Shown here: piece by piece, positions 26,133 to 34,424 of the stretch
Position numbering within the stretch: position 1 is the first letter of the stretch
Layout: each line of letters opens with the position of its first letter
Source of the DNA: Bradyrhizobium sp. G127
GTDB taxonomy: Bacteria; Pseudomonadota; Alphaproteobacteria; Rhizobiales; Xanthobacteraceae
NCBI RefSeq assembly: GCF_021502575.1
Contig: NZ_JAKFGN010000001.1
Location: forward strand, 2,046,001-2,110,000
Length of the DNA: 64,000 nucleotides
Direction of reading: 5' to 3'
The notes under the pieces: model-generated
Told to the model about the DNA's origin: nothing
Databases searched by the model: none
What the model saw: only the letters and a program-made list of their open reading frames with translations
Translations under genes and position numbers: made by a program

Positions 26133-27506
26133 ATGGACGCCATTTCGCCGACGCTCGCGCCCATCACCGACGGCCTTCCTCCCGAGCGCAGGCGCTGGGC
26201 GGTCTTGGCGATTTTCACGGCGCTTGCGATGGCGGCGCTCGACACCGCTATAGCCAACATTGCGCTTCCGGCGATTGCCGCTGATCTGCACACCACGCCC
26301 GCCGATGTGATCTGGGTCGTGAACGTCTACCAGATCGCCATGGTCGCGACGCTGCTGCCGCTGGCGGCGCTCGGCGAGATCGTTGGCCACCAGCGCATCT
26401 ATCTCGGCGGACTGCTGCTGTTCACGATTGCTTCGCTGGCCTGCGCGCTGGCGTGGTCGTTGCCGACGCTGCTGGTTGCGCGTGTTCTGCAAGGGCTCGG
26501 CGCCGCCGGCGTCATGAGCGTGAACACGGCGCTGGTCCGGTTCGTCTATCCCTCAAGGCTCCACGGGCGCGGATTCGGCAACAACGCGCTGGTGGTCGCA
26601 ACAGCCTTCACGCTCGGCCCGGCGATCGCATCGGGGGTTCTGTCGGTCGCATCGTGGCCATGGCTGTTCGCCATCAACATCCCGTTCGGTGTCGTCGCCA
26701 TGCTTGTCGGCATCAAGACGCTGCCGCAGACGCCGCGCTCACCCCACGCGTTCGATATGCTGGGCGCGCTGCTGACGGCGATCTGCCTGTGTCTTTTCAT
26801 TGTCGGGATCGGCAGCGCGGCACACGGGACGTCGGCAGTCGTCGTGATTGCGGAGTTGATGGGAGCCGTGATCTTCGGCGCGTTGCTGTTGCGCCGGCAG
26901 GCGGGTCATCCGGCGCCGATGCTGCCGATCGATCTTTTCCGCAGGCCGATGTTCACATTGTCCGTCGCAACCGCAGTCTGTTCGTTCGCGGTGCAAGGAT
27001 TGGCCTTCGTGTCGCTGCCGTTCTATTTCGAGGATGTCCTGCATCGCACCCAGGTCGAGACCGGGTTCTTCATGACGCCGTGGTCCATCGTGGTCGCGAT
27101 CATGGCGCCGATCGCAGGGCGGCTTTCCGATCGTCATTCCGCCGGGTTGCTGGGCGGGATTGGCCTCGTGCTGCTCGGTATCGGAATGGCGCTGCTGGCG
27201 ATGCTGCCGGCATCGCCCAGCGTCGCCGACATCGTCTGGCGGATGGCGATCTGCGGCTGCGGGTTCGGTTTCTTCCAGTCGCCGAATATGAAGGCCATCA
27301 TGGCCAGCGCGCCACCGGGCCGCAGCGGGGGCGCCAGCGGTCTGGTGGCCACCGGGCGGCTGATCGGCCAGACCATCGGCGCGGCGCTGGCCGCACTCTG
27401 CTTCGGCCTAGCCGGACACGGGGGCGCGACATGGGCGCTGGCGCTCGGCGCCGGATTTGCCGCCATCGGCTGCATCATGAGTTTTCTGCGCCTGACGGTC
27501 CGTTGA
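26133..27506 (+). CDS. MFS exporter, DHA2 (EmrB/QacA) family
   Basis: A 457-residue transporter with about 13-14 helices. Diagnostic segments are AALDTAIANIALPAIAADLH (the DHA2 motif D1 with its membrane Asp), VNVYQIAMVATLLPLAALGE (motif A region), RVLQGLGAAGVMSVNTALVR (the motif B Arg/Gly patch) and TLGPAIASGVLSVASWPWLF (motif C-like). Such proteins extrude drugs or metabolites by proton antiport. No periplasmic adaptor gene is adjacent, so it may work alone. The start at 26133 gives a short N-terminus; the upstream in-frame ATG at 26049 would add 28 unlikely residues. Confidence 0.9.
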   Translation: MDAISPTLAPITDGLPPERRRWAVLAIFTALAMAALDTAIANIALPAIAADLHTTPADVIWVVNVYQIAMVATLLPLAALGEIVGHQRIYLGGLLLFTIASLACALAWSLPTLLVARVLQGLGAAGVMSVNTALVRFVYPSRLHGRGFGNNALVVATAFTLGPAIASGVLSVASWPWLFAINIPFGVVAMLVGIKTLPQTPRSPHAFDMLGALLTAICLCLFIVGIGSAAHGTSAVVVIAELMGAVIFGALLLRRQAGHPAPMLPIDLFRRPMFTLSVATAVCSFAVQGLAFVSLPFYFEDVLHRTQVETGFFMTPWSIVVAIMAPIAGRLSDRHSAGLLGGIGLVLLGIGMALLAMLPASPSVADIVWRMAICGCGFGFFQSPNMKAIMASAPPGRSGGASGLVATGRLIGQTIGAALAALCFGLAGHGGATWALALGAGFAAIGCIMSFLRLTVR

Positions 27507-27558
27507 CGCTCCGGACTTTCCGTCTTACCGGTTGTTCAAAGCAACAGTTCGGGGAGAA

Positions 27559-28353
27559 ATGTCCGTGTCCGATCAGCCAGTGCTCCTGAAAACCGATGGG
27601 CCCATTGCGCGTATCGTCTTCAATCGTCCCAAGGTCCTGAACGCGCTCAGCGTAGAGGCGGCGGACGCATTCCTTGCCGCTTGCAAAAGCGTTGCGGCCG
27701 ATAAAGGCAATCGCGTCGTCATTATCGCCGGCGAAGGGCGAGCCTTCATGGCGGGCGGCGATATTTCCGCGTTCCAGGGGCCGGCGGACGCGGTGCGCGC
27801 GCGCGTGCCCACGATCATGGAGCCGCTGCATGAAGGGTTGGAAATTCTCGCAGGGTTGCCGCAGCCGGTGGTCGCCAGCCTGCAGGGCGCAGTCGCCGGG
27901 GCGGGCATGAGCATCGCGTTGTCTACCGATCTCGCGATTGCCGCCGAAAACGCGATCTTCACGCTGGCCTATTCCAAGCTCGGCACCAGCCCGGACGGCT
28001 CGTCGTCATGGACGCTGCCGCGCCTCGTCGGCCTGCGCAAGGCCATGGAGATTGCGCTGCTGTCGGATGTCTATGATGCGCCGGAAGCGCTGCGGCTCGG
28101 CCTCATCAATCGCATCGTACCTGCTGCGGATCTCGCCGCCGAAACCGAAAAGCTGGCGCGTCGTCTGGCCGAGGGGCCGACCTTCGCGTTCGGCCGGACC
28201 AAGGCGCTGCTGCGCGGCTCGCTGGACAACTCGCTGCACGATCAGCTTGCCGCCGAGGCGGCGGGGTTCGGTGCGTGCATTGGCACGACGGATTTCGCGG
28301 AGGGCGTCGGCGCGTTTCTCGCCAAGCGTCAGCCGACATTCACCGGCAAGTGA
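27559..28353 (+). CDS. Enoyl-CoA hydratase/isomerase family protein
   Basis: A 264-residue crotonase-fold protein. The acyl-CoA binding and oxyanion-hole segments are IAGEGRAFMAGGDISAFQGP and LQGAVAGAGMSIALSTDLAI; then SKLGTSPDGSSSWTLPRLVG covers the region of the second catalytic residue. Asp in PDGSS rather than Glu in PE(A/G) suggests an isomerase or degradative hydratase (PaaG-like) rather than the classical two-Glu hydratase. It acts in fatty-acid or aromatic-acid CoA breakdown. GGGGAGAA at 27551-27557 precedes ATG 27559. It follows the MFS gene by 52 bases and may share its transcript. Confidence 0.9.
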   Translation: MSVSDQPVLLKTDGPIARIVFNRPKVLNALSVEAADAFLAACKSVAADKGNRVVIIAGEGRAFMAGGDISAFQGPADAVRARVPTIMEPLHEGLEILAGLPQPVVASLQGAVAGAGMSIALSTDLAIAAENAIFTLAYSKLGTSPDGSSSWTLPRLVGLRKAMEIALLSDVYDAPEALRLGLINRIVPAADLAAETEKLARRLAEGPTFAFGRTKALLRGSLDNSLHDQLAAEAAGFGACIGTTDFAEGVGAFLAKRQPTFTGK

Positions 28354-28376
28354 AGCTGTTTGCCATCGTCTAGCTG

Positions 28377-29501
28377 CTACGCCGCCGGGGAGGCCGCGGC
28401 CGCAGGTTTCTGCGGCGGACCGATCAGCAGCTTGGTCAGCCAGCGGCGGGCTGGATTTTCCACGGTGGCGTAGGAGAAACGCCCCACCGCGAATATCAGC
28501 AGGTAAACTCCCACGACCAGCAAAAGCTGCGATCCAAGCCCGATGGTTTTGGATATCTGCGATATCAGGATCATCCCCACCGCATAGTGGTAGAGATAGA
28601 TCGAATAGCTGCACTCGCCGATCCAGACCAGCGGGCGAACTTCGAGGATGCGCATCGAGGCCGGTTTGGTTGACAGAAACCAGAACAGGATCAGGAACAG
28701 CAGCGCGAAGCTGCCCGCAACCACAGGATCGCGGCCGATCGGCGCGTAGTTCAGGCTGATGCGCGCGATCATTGCGTACGCGACCGCCAGCAGGACGAAG
28801 GCCGTGCCTTTCGCAAGGCGCTCTTTGTAGACTTCATAAAATACCGCGCCGGCCGCGAACCACGGCATGTAGTCCGGAATGAAAAAGCCGTCATAGACGC
28901 CGTTGTAGCCCGGCAGCCAGCGCCGCAGCAGCGCGCGGACAACGTAGATCAGCACCGTGAAGATGACGAGGTTGCGCGCGAGATTCTGCCTCGCGAAAAG
29001 CCAATAAAGGATCAAGGCGATCATGTAGAAGCGAATCTCGACCACCAGCGACCAGTAGACGCCGGTGACGAAATCCACCTTCGGAAACAGCCCCGACCAC
29101 AGCGACGTCGGTGTCAGCGTCAATGAGGGCAGGAAGTTCGGCCAGAACTGCCGGCGGGTGAAGGCAAACGGTGCATCGGACCAGTTGAGCAGAAAAAACG
29201 TGATGACCGCCGAGACGATCAGCGCCGGCCAGATGCGGACAAAGCGCCGGATCGCGAAATCGAGCAGTGACTTCGATGACTCCAGCGTCATCGCGATGAC
29301 GAAGCCGGAGATGATGAAGAACAACTCGACGCCCATGTAGCCGTATTTGAAGATCACAACATTGCTGAACGTCTCGCCGTAAGGATAGAGCGTCGATTTA
29401 TAATAAAAGGATTCAAGGTGATAGAAATAGTGAAATCCCATCACCAGCAGAATGGCGACGCCGCGCAAGCCGTCCAGTGCGGTCAGTCGTTGGCTGGTCA
29501 T
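28377..29501 (-). CDS. Acyltransferase 3 family membrane protein (OafA type)
   Basis: A 374-residue polytopic protein. The N-terminus RLTALDGLRGVAILLVMGFH holds the family Arg and membrane His; then YMGVELFFIISGFVIAMTLE and FAIRRFVRIWPALIV follow, and GECSYSIYLYHYAVGMI lies near the end. It transfers acyl groups to a surface glycan, peptidoglycan or lipid. The ATG at 29501 gives a start like other members; ATG 29534 and GTG 29537 are in-frame alternatives. GC content is ordinary, unlike the acyltransferase gene near the start of the window. It is convergent with the hydratase gene and 115 bases from the carboxylase gene. Confidence 0.88.
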   Translation of the reverse strand: MTSQRLTALDGLRGVAILLVMGFHYFYHLESFYYKSTLYPYGETFSNVVIFKYGYMGVELFFIISGFVIAMTLESSKSLLDFAIRRFVRIWPALIVSAVITFFLLNWSDAPFAFTRRQFWPNFLPSLTLTPTSLWSGLFPKVDFVTGVYWSLVVEIRFYMIALILYWLFARQNLARNLVIFTVLIYVVRALLRRWLPGYNGVYDGFFIPDYMPWFAAGAVFYEVYKERLAKGTAFVLLAVAYAMIARISLNYAPIGRDPVVAGSFALLFLILFWFLSTKPASMRILEVRPLVWIGECSYSIYLYHYAVGMILISQISKTIGLGSQLLLVVGVYLLIFAVGRFSYATVENPARRWLTKLLIGPPQKPAAAASPAA

Positions 29502-29616
29502 GGCGCATCCGCTTGGCTGATCGGGAGGGACCATCACGCAGGCCCCCGCCAGCGGATTCTCTCCACAGTGCCTGTTTTGTCAATTTGGCGGATCGTTTCT
29601 GCGGAGGCGTATTCCG

Positions 29617-31179
29617 TTACGGTCTGAACGAGAACTGCGGCGGCCCGAGCTGTTGTGCGAGGCCGGGCTGCACCAGTTCGATCCAATCGCACAGCCGCGA
29701 GCGGGTTTCGCGAGGGTGGATGAGGTCATGGACCGAGAAGGCCTCGGCCTTGAGAAACGGAGACTGGCGCGCGGCGAACTGGTCTTCGAGTTCAAGCCTT
29801 TTCGCTGCGGGATCGGCAGCAGCGGCGATTTCGTGCCGGAAGGCCAGCGCAACGCCGCCTTCCACCGGCAATGCGCCGCTTTCCGCCGACGGCCATGCCA
29901 GCACATAGCAGTCCGACGGCATGTGAGCATAGTTGGCGAGGCCCATGCTCTTGCGCACCAGCACCGCCGCCCAGGGAATAGTCGACAGCGCCACCGAGAC
30001 CAGCGCCGACGCGCCGTGCCGGATGGTGGCGTCGTGCTCGGCGTCGGGACCGATCATGAAGCCGGGTTCATCGACCAATGTGACGATCGGAAGATGGAAG
30101 GTCTGGCACATATCGACAAAGCGCCGCAGCTTCTGGGCGCCGGCCGCGGTGAGCGATCCTGCATTGTGCTTCGGATCGCTGGCGAAGATGCCCACGGCAT
30201 AGCCTGACAGCCGCGCGAAGCCGGTGATCTGCCCCGGTCCGAATTTCCTGCCCATCTCAAAAAACGAGCCGCGATCCACAATCGCCTCCACCACCTGCCG
30301 CATGTTGTAGATGCGCTTGCGGTTGGCCGGGATGATGTCGGCGAGTTCTGGCGCTTCGCGCGTCACCGGATCGTCTGTGGTACCTCGCGGCGTCAGTTCC
30401 CAGACATTCTGCGGCATGTAGGACAGAAAACGCCGGATGGCGTCGAAGGCCGCGGTCTCATCCTCGACCACGTCATCGACCAGTCCGCTTTTCTCGTGGA
30501 CATGCGCGCCGCCGAGTTCTTCCTTGGTCATTTTGACGCTGAGCGCGCGCTCAACCAGCGCAGGACCACCGGTCAAAATCTGCGACGTGGTCCGCGTCAT
30601 CACCGTGTAGTGTGACGAAACCAGCCGTCCCGCCGGAAATCCAGCCACAGCACCGACGGCGGCGCTCGCGACCGGCACCGTTCCGAGACAGCGCGCGATG
30701 GATTCGAAACGGCTGCGCTCGTACACCGCGCCGGGAAGGGTCTGAACCTTCTTGCCCCCACTGCCCGTGATGCTGGCGCCCGAGCCCTCATGAAACCGCA
30801 CCAGCGGAATTTTGTACTTCAGCGCGAGATCTTCGGTGTAGATGCTCTTGCGCAGTCCGGCGGCGTTGGGCGATCCCGCGCCCATTGTGAAATCCTCGCC
30901 GGCCACCACGCAGTGACGTTCCGCGATCTTGCCGATGCCGAGCACGAAGTTGGCCGGCGTAAACGACAGCGTGCCGTCCTCCGCGCGCTCGCCCGCGCCC
31001 GCGATGGGGCCGACTTCCTTCAGCGTATCCTTGTCGAGAACGCGTTCGATGCGCTCGCGGATGGTGAGGCGGCCCCTGTCGTGCTGTTTCTGGACCGCGG
31101 CTTCGCCGCCTTGCCGAAGCGCGAGCTTGCGGCGCTCGTCGATTTCGTCGGTCTTGTCCTGCCACGCAGTCGAACGCAT
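29617..31179 (-). CDS. Acyl-CoA carboxylase carboxyltransferase subunit
   Basis: A 520-residue protein of the carboxyltransferase fold with both N and C halves. Visible family segments are RGRLTIRERIERVLD, GPIAGAGERAEDGTLSFTPA, HEGSGASITGSGGKK, TGGPALVERALSVKMTKEEL with ELGGAHVHEKSGLVDDV, FVDMCQTFHLPIVTLVDEPG and AWPSAESGALPVEGGVALAF. It moves CO2 from biotin to an acyl-CoA such as propionyl-CoA or methylcrotonyl-CoA, or runs the reverse reaction in a decarboxylase. GGGAGA precedes ATG 31179. The biotin-carrier gene lies just upstream (33-base gap) and no biotin carboxylase is present in the window, so that subunit must be encoded elsewhere. Confidence 0.9.
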   Translation of the reverse strand: MRSTAWQDKTDEIDERRKLALRQGGEAAVQKQHDRGRLTIRERIERVLDKDTLKEVGPIAGAGERAEDGTLSFTPANFVLGIGKIAERHCVVAGEDFTMGAGSPNAAGLRKSIYTEDLALKYKIPLVRFHEGSGASITGSGGKKVQTLPGAVYERSRFESIARCLGTVPVASAAVGAVAGFPAGRLVSSHYTVMTRTTSQILTGGPALVERALSVKMTKEELGGAHVHEKSGLVDDVVEDETAAFDAIRRFLSYMPQNVWELTPRGTTDDPVTREAPELADIIPANRKRIYNMRQVVEAIVDRGSFFEMGRKFGPGQITGFARLSGYAVGIFASDPKHNAGSLTAAGAQKLRRFVDMCQTFHLPIVTLVDEPGFMIGPDAEHDATIRHGASALVSVALSTIPWAAVLVRKSMGLANYAHMPSDCYVLAWPSAESGALPVEGGVALAFRHEIAAAADPAAKRLELEDQFAARQSPFLKAEAFSVHDLIHPRETRSRLCDWIELVQPGLAQQLGPPQFSFRP

Positions 31180-31212
31180 CGTGTGTCTCCCAGTTGGCAT
31201 GCGGTGGCCGGT

Positions 31213-31431
31213 TCAGGTTTCCAGAACCAGAAGCGGCTGTCCTTCCTCGACCATGTCGTCGATCTGGACGAGGACGGATTTAACCTTGCCATTGGCAGGC
31301 GAGGCGACCGGAATTTCCATTTTCATGGATTCGATAAAGACCACATCGTCACCAATACCCACTTCAATCCCGACATCGAGAGTCGAAATGACCCGGCCCG
31401 CGAGTTCCGCAGTGACTGTCGTGTCGGCCAT
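31213..31431 (-). CDS. Minimal biotin carrier protein
   Basis: A 72-residue biotinyl domain and nothing else. Lys37 in VVFIESMKMEIPVASPANGK is the biotinylation site within the canonical (A/S)MKM motif, and the flanking half-barrel strands end QPLLVLET. Conventional BCCPs are 150 residues or more with an N-terminal extension, which is missing here, as in short carriers of decarboxylases and propionyl-CoA-type carboxylases. It sits directly upstream of the carboxyltransferase gene and should be its carrier. Confidence 0.93.
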   Translation of the reverse strand: MADTTVTAELAGRVISTLDVGIEVGIGDDVVFIESMKMEIPVASPANGKVKSVLVQIDDMVEEGQPLLVLET

Positions 31432-31556
31432 GAAGGGGTCCTGTCGCGCAAAGTTTGTCCCGCCCGGAATGTTCGAGGCAAGTGGCGCGTCAAGTTAGTT
31501 CTGTAAAGGAACTTGTCAAGCGCGATGGGCCGCGATGCAGCCCTGCGCCGGCTTCA

Positions 31557-32798
31557 CTAAACGAGGAGATCGACCACAAGAAGCAGGAGACTCGAGATGA
31601 GGCCGGCGAACGGCACCCAGCGCGGGCAGATGAATGCTCCCGATGGTGCCGCGTCATTTCTGCTTTTGATCCGGATCAGCGCGAGATTCACGATCGCGAA
31701 AATAGCGAGCGTGAAGCGCGCCGTGAGATCCGCGAGGCCCGCGAGAGGCACTGCCAGTGCGAGCACCAGAATTGCCGCAACGCCGATGACCGTCGCCAGA
31801 AGAGGCGTATGCGTTACTCGATTCAATCTTGCTAACACTTTCGGCAGGTTGCCCTGGTCGGCAAGACCATAGAGAACGCGACCAATCATGATCATGTGGA
31901 CGATGATCCCGTTGAGCGTCGCCACAACAGCGATTGCGCTCAAGGTCACGAGTGGCAGGCCTGTCAGTCGCTCGAAGACGAGGGCAAGCGGCGCCGAAGA
32001 GCGTGCGAGTTCCTGCGGAGGCACCGCCATCACTGCGATCCACACAACAAGTGCGTAGATAAGCGCGGTTAAACCGAGGGTGAGGAACAGCGCGCGGGGC
32101 AGGATGCGACTCGGTTCCTTCATCTCTTCGGCAACGTTGACGAGATGCTCGAAGCCGATGAAGGCAAAGACCGCGATGAGTGACGTTCCGGCTATTCCGA
32201 TCCATGCGGATGAATCGCGCAATGAAGGCCACACTTCAGGAAGACGCGTAACAATGTCGGCTCCAAGACCTAGTCCGGCAATAATGATCAGCACGAGGCC
32301 GCCGACTTCGATGAGCGTCATGATCGCGGCAAAGGTGACCGACTGGACAGTGGCGAGACAGGCGACGATGCCCATCATCACTACCACCGTGGTTATAATC
32401 CATGGAGCCGGCGCGGTTAGAAAGACCGCAACATAGCCGGCACTGCCCACACTGATCGTCGCGGCCGATATCGTCGCGGTCGCCACCACGAGAAGTCCGA
32501 CGCCGAGACTGAGCCAATCGCGCTTGAAAGCTGCTTGCACATAGGCAGCCTCGCTGGCACTCACCGGCATGCGGGTTCCCAATTCCGCAAAAGATGCCGC
32601 ACTAAACGCCATGACCAGTGCTGCGCCGATGAAGGCGAGAGGCGCATGCATGCCGCTTCGACCCGCCGCAATACCGACCAGAACGTAAATGCCTGCTCCT
32701 ATGGTGACGCCAAGTCCATAGAGCACCGCGTGCGTCAATGTGAGTGACCGGACAAGGCGCTGTGGCGCATCCCGTGCTGCCGCAGACTGGGTAGACAT
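31557..32798 (-). CDS. APC-family amino acid permease
   Basis: A 413-residue transporter with about 12 helices. The start TLTHAVLYGLGVTIGAGIYV has the unwound TM1 Gly-rich motif (GxGIGAGI-type) that binds the amino-acid backbone. Further family blocks are FAELGTRMPVSASEAAYVQA (PxxG/A-E-Y patch) and IAVFAFIGFEHLVNVAEEMK (F-x-G-F-E). The start is fixed by a perfect AAGGAGG eight bases before ATG 32798, although the frame is open back to 32885. The substrate is likely a cationic or neutral amino acid. It is divergent from the metal efflux genes across a 490-base gap. Confidence 0.9.
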   Translation of the reverse strand: MSTQSAAARDAPQRLVRSLTLTHAVLYGLGVTIGAGIYVLVGIAAGRSGMHAPLAFIGAALVMAFSAASFAELGTRMPVSASEAAYVQAAFKRDWLSLGVGLLVVATATISAATISVGSAGYVAVFLTAPAPWIITTVVVMMGIVACLATVQSVTFAAIMTLIEVGGLVLIIIAGLGLGADIVTRLPEVWPSLRDSSAWIGIAGTSLIAVFAFIGFEHLVNVAEEMKEPSRILPRALFLTLGLTALIYALVVWIAVMAVPPQELARSSAPLALVFERLTGLPLVTLSAIAVVATLNGIIVHMIMIGRVLYGLADQGNLPKVLARLNRVTHTPLLATVIGVAAILVLALAVPLAGLADLTARFTLAIFAIVNLALIRIKSRNDAAPSGAFICPRWVPFAGLISSLLLLVVDLLV

Positions 32799-32910
32799 TT
32801 GACGTCCTCCTTGGCGCGTTTGACGCAGCTCTGTCAGCACGGGGCCGAATTCTTGCCGCATCAGGGATGTCGCCGGAACGAGCATAATGTTGGCTGGGTA
32901 TAGTTTGGTT

Positions 32911-32922
32911 ACGACCGGTCGT
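32911..32922. promoter_or_regulatory. Perfect 12-bp palindrome in the divergent control region
   Basis: ACGACCGGTCGT lies in the 32799-33290 gap between the permease and the RND genes. Palindromes of this size are typical operators for dimeric repressors (TetR-like), but no regulator gene is nearby. The rest of the gap holds an FNR-like box and no convincing coding sequence. Confidence 0.3.
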
Positions 32923-33195
32923 CGACGGCCTTACCGTGTCGCAACGGCTTGCCGAGTCCAATTCTCGGTTGTCTCATCTCGGGAAAGCCATTCAGAAAAC
33001 TCTTGCTCTGGCGCGTCTCCTCGCTCCTGTCAGACTGGCGAGGTGATAGACGCAGATCATTCCGGCAATCGTCCTCGATTTTCAAAACGCGAACAGGTCG
33101 CAATTGCAATAGGTGCCGGATGAGATGAATGAAACCGACTGATCGCGGGGCTTGAAAGGCCGATGCGTGGTTGGATCATTGAGCACATCTAACGC

Positions 33196-33209
33196 TTGAC
33201 ACAAATCAA
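33196..33209 (+). promoter_or_regulatory. FNR/FixK-type box upstream of the RND metal efflux genes
   Basis: TTGAC-ACAA-ATCAA matches the TTGAT-N4-ATCAA consensus at nine of ten half-site positions. A class II promoter would start transcription near 33244, giving a ~47-base leader to the ATG at 33291. This supports that start and suggests induction at low oxygen. Confidence 0.5.
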
Positions 33210-33290
33210 AGCGGGGGAGCATGGACGGACTACTCAAGTTCAATGGATCGCGCGACTTGGCCGCCCCACCGGATCATATGGTTTTTACTG

Positions 33291-34424
33291 ATGAATCTCG
33301 CTCAGGCGATCCTAAGTCTTGGCTCCTGGCGGAGATTGACTCGCGCCTTGCTTGCGCTCGCCCTGATTGGCCCTGCAACAGTGTCGTTCGCCGAGGACGA
33401 GGTGAAGGTCAGTCCTGCGCAGGTGCAAACCTTGGGCATTCGCGTGGTACATCCCGTATCGAGTCGGACTGATCTGACACTGCCTTATCCCGCCCAGATT
33501 GTTATTCCTACGCCCCAGTTGTGGGTGGTGAGCGCTCCCGTGGCCGGTATGGTCAATGGTCTGTCGGTTGCACGAGGTGACCGTGTCAATTCCGGCCAGC
33601 CACTTGTCACGCTTGAGAGCCCGAGCTTTGTGTCACTTCAACGGGACTACCTGCAAGCCTTCGCGCAGGATGTGCTTGCCGCCCAGCAGCTCAAACGGAA
33701 CACCGACCTCTTCGAAGGGAGGGCGGTGGCGCAACGCGTTCTGGAAACCAGTCAGACCGAAGCCCGCCAGGCAAGTATCGCTGTAGCGGAACGTCGGCAG
33801 ATGCTTCGGCTCAGCGGTCTTTCCGATGCGGCAATCTCGCGCTTGACCAGCGAGACGGCGATCACGGCGACAGTTTCGGTCACTGCGCCTCAGCAGGCAA
33901 CAGTTGTTGAAATTGTGGTTTCCCCCGGTCAGCGGGTTGAGCAGGCGGCGCCGCTCGTCAAGCTCGCACGATTGTCGACCTTATGGGCCGAGATTGCGAT
34001 TCCGGCATCGAGCATCCGCGCCATCCGACCCGGCGCGAGAGTTGAAATCGACGGTTATGCGTCCCCTGGCCAGGTCATACTGGTGTCCGAAACAACGGAC
34101 GCGGCAACCCAGACCGTTTTGGTGCGAGCAGAGGTGCAGAATACGGGTGAACTACGCCCCGGACAGACCGCCGCTGTACGGATCGGCTTTCTTTCCTCCA
34201 GTGAAAGCGCCTGGGAGGTCCCTTACAGTGCCCTTGTCCGGCGCGGGGACAAGGCATCGGTCTTTGTTGCAATCGAGGGAGGATTTCGCCTGGAGCCCGT
34301 GACGCTTCTGGCTGAGGATCAGGACCACGTCGTGGTGTCAGGCGCGATCACTGACAAGGACGAAGTGGCCGTAAGCGGCATCACCGCCCTGCGAGGAATC
34401 CTGCTGCGGCTCGGAGCCCAGTAA
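33291..34424 (+). CDS. RND efflux periplasmic adaptor (HlyD/CusB-type)
   Basis: A 377-residue membrane fusion protein. The signal peptide LLALALIGPATVSFAEDE is followed by a barrel-sandwich segment (VSAPVAGMVNGLSVARGDRV and QPLVTLESPSFVSLQRDYLQ), an alpha-hairpin (~110-165), the second lipoyl half (ATVVEIVVSPGQRVEQAAPL), and beta-barrel and membrane-proximal domains (LRPGQTAAVRIGFL). The organisation is that of adaptors paired with heavy-metal RND pumps. The last codon overlaps the pump gene start (TAATG). An in-frame ATG at 33243 exists but is at the predicted transcription start. No outer-membrane channel gene accompanies it. Confidence 0.88.
   Translation: MNLAQAILSLGSWRRLTRALLALALIGPATVSFAEDEVKVSPAQVQTLGIRVVHPVSSRTDLTLPYPAQIVIPTPQLWVVSAPVAGMVNGLSVARGDRVNSGQPLVTLESPSFVSLQRDYLQAFAQDVLAAQQLKRNTDLFEGRAVAQRVLETSQTEARQASIAVAERRQMLRLSGLSDAAISRLTSETAITATVSVTAPQQATVVEIVVSPGQRVEQAAPLVKLARLSTLWAEIAIPASSIRAIRPGARVEIDGYASPGQVILVSETTDAATQTVLVRAEVQNTGELRPGQTAAVRIGFLSSSESAWEVPYSALVRRGDKASVFVAIEGGFRLEPVTLLAEDQDHVVVSGAITDKDEVAVSGITALRGILLRLGAQ

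Noticed and set aside
33221-33472. 83-codon ORF with a good ribosome site overlapping the adaptor gene start
   Set aside because: Different frame from the adaptor and no recognisable protein features; kept only as a possible leader peptide too weak to list.
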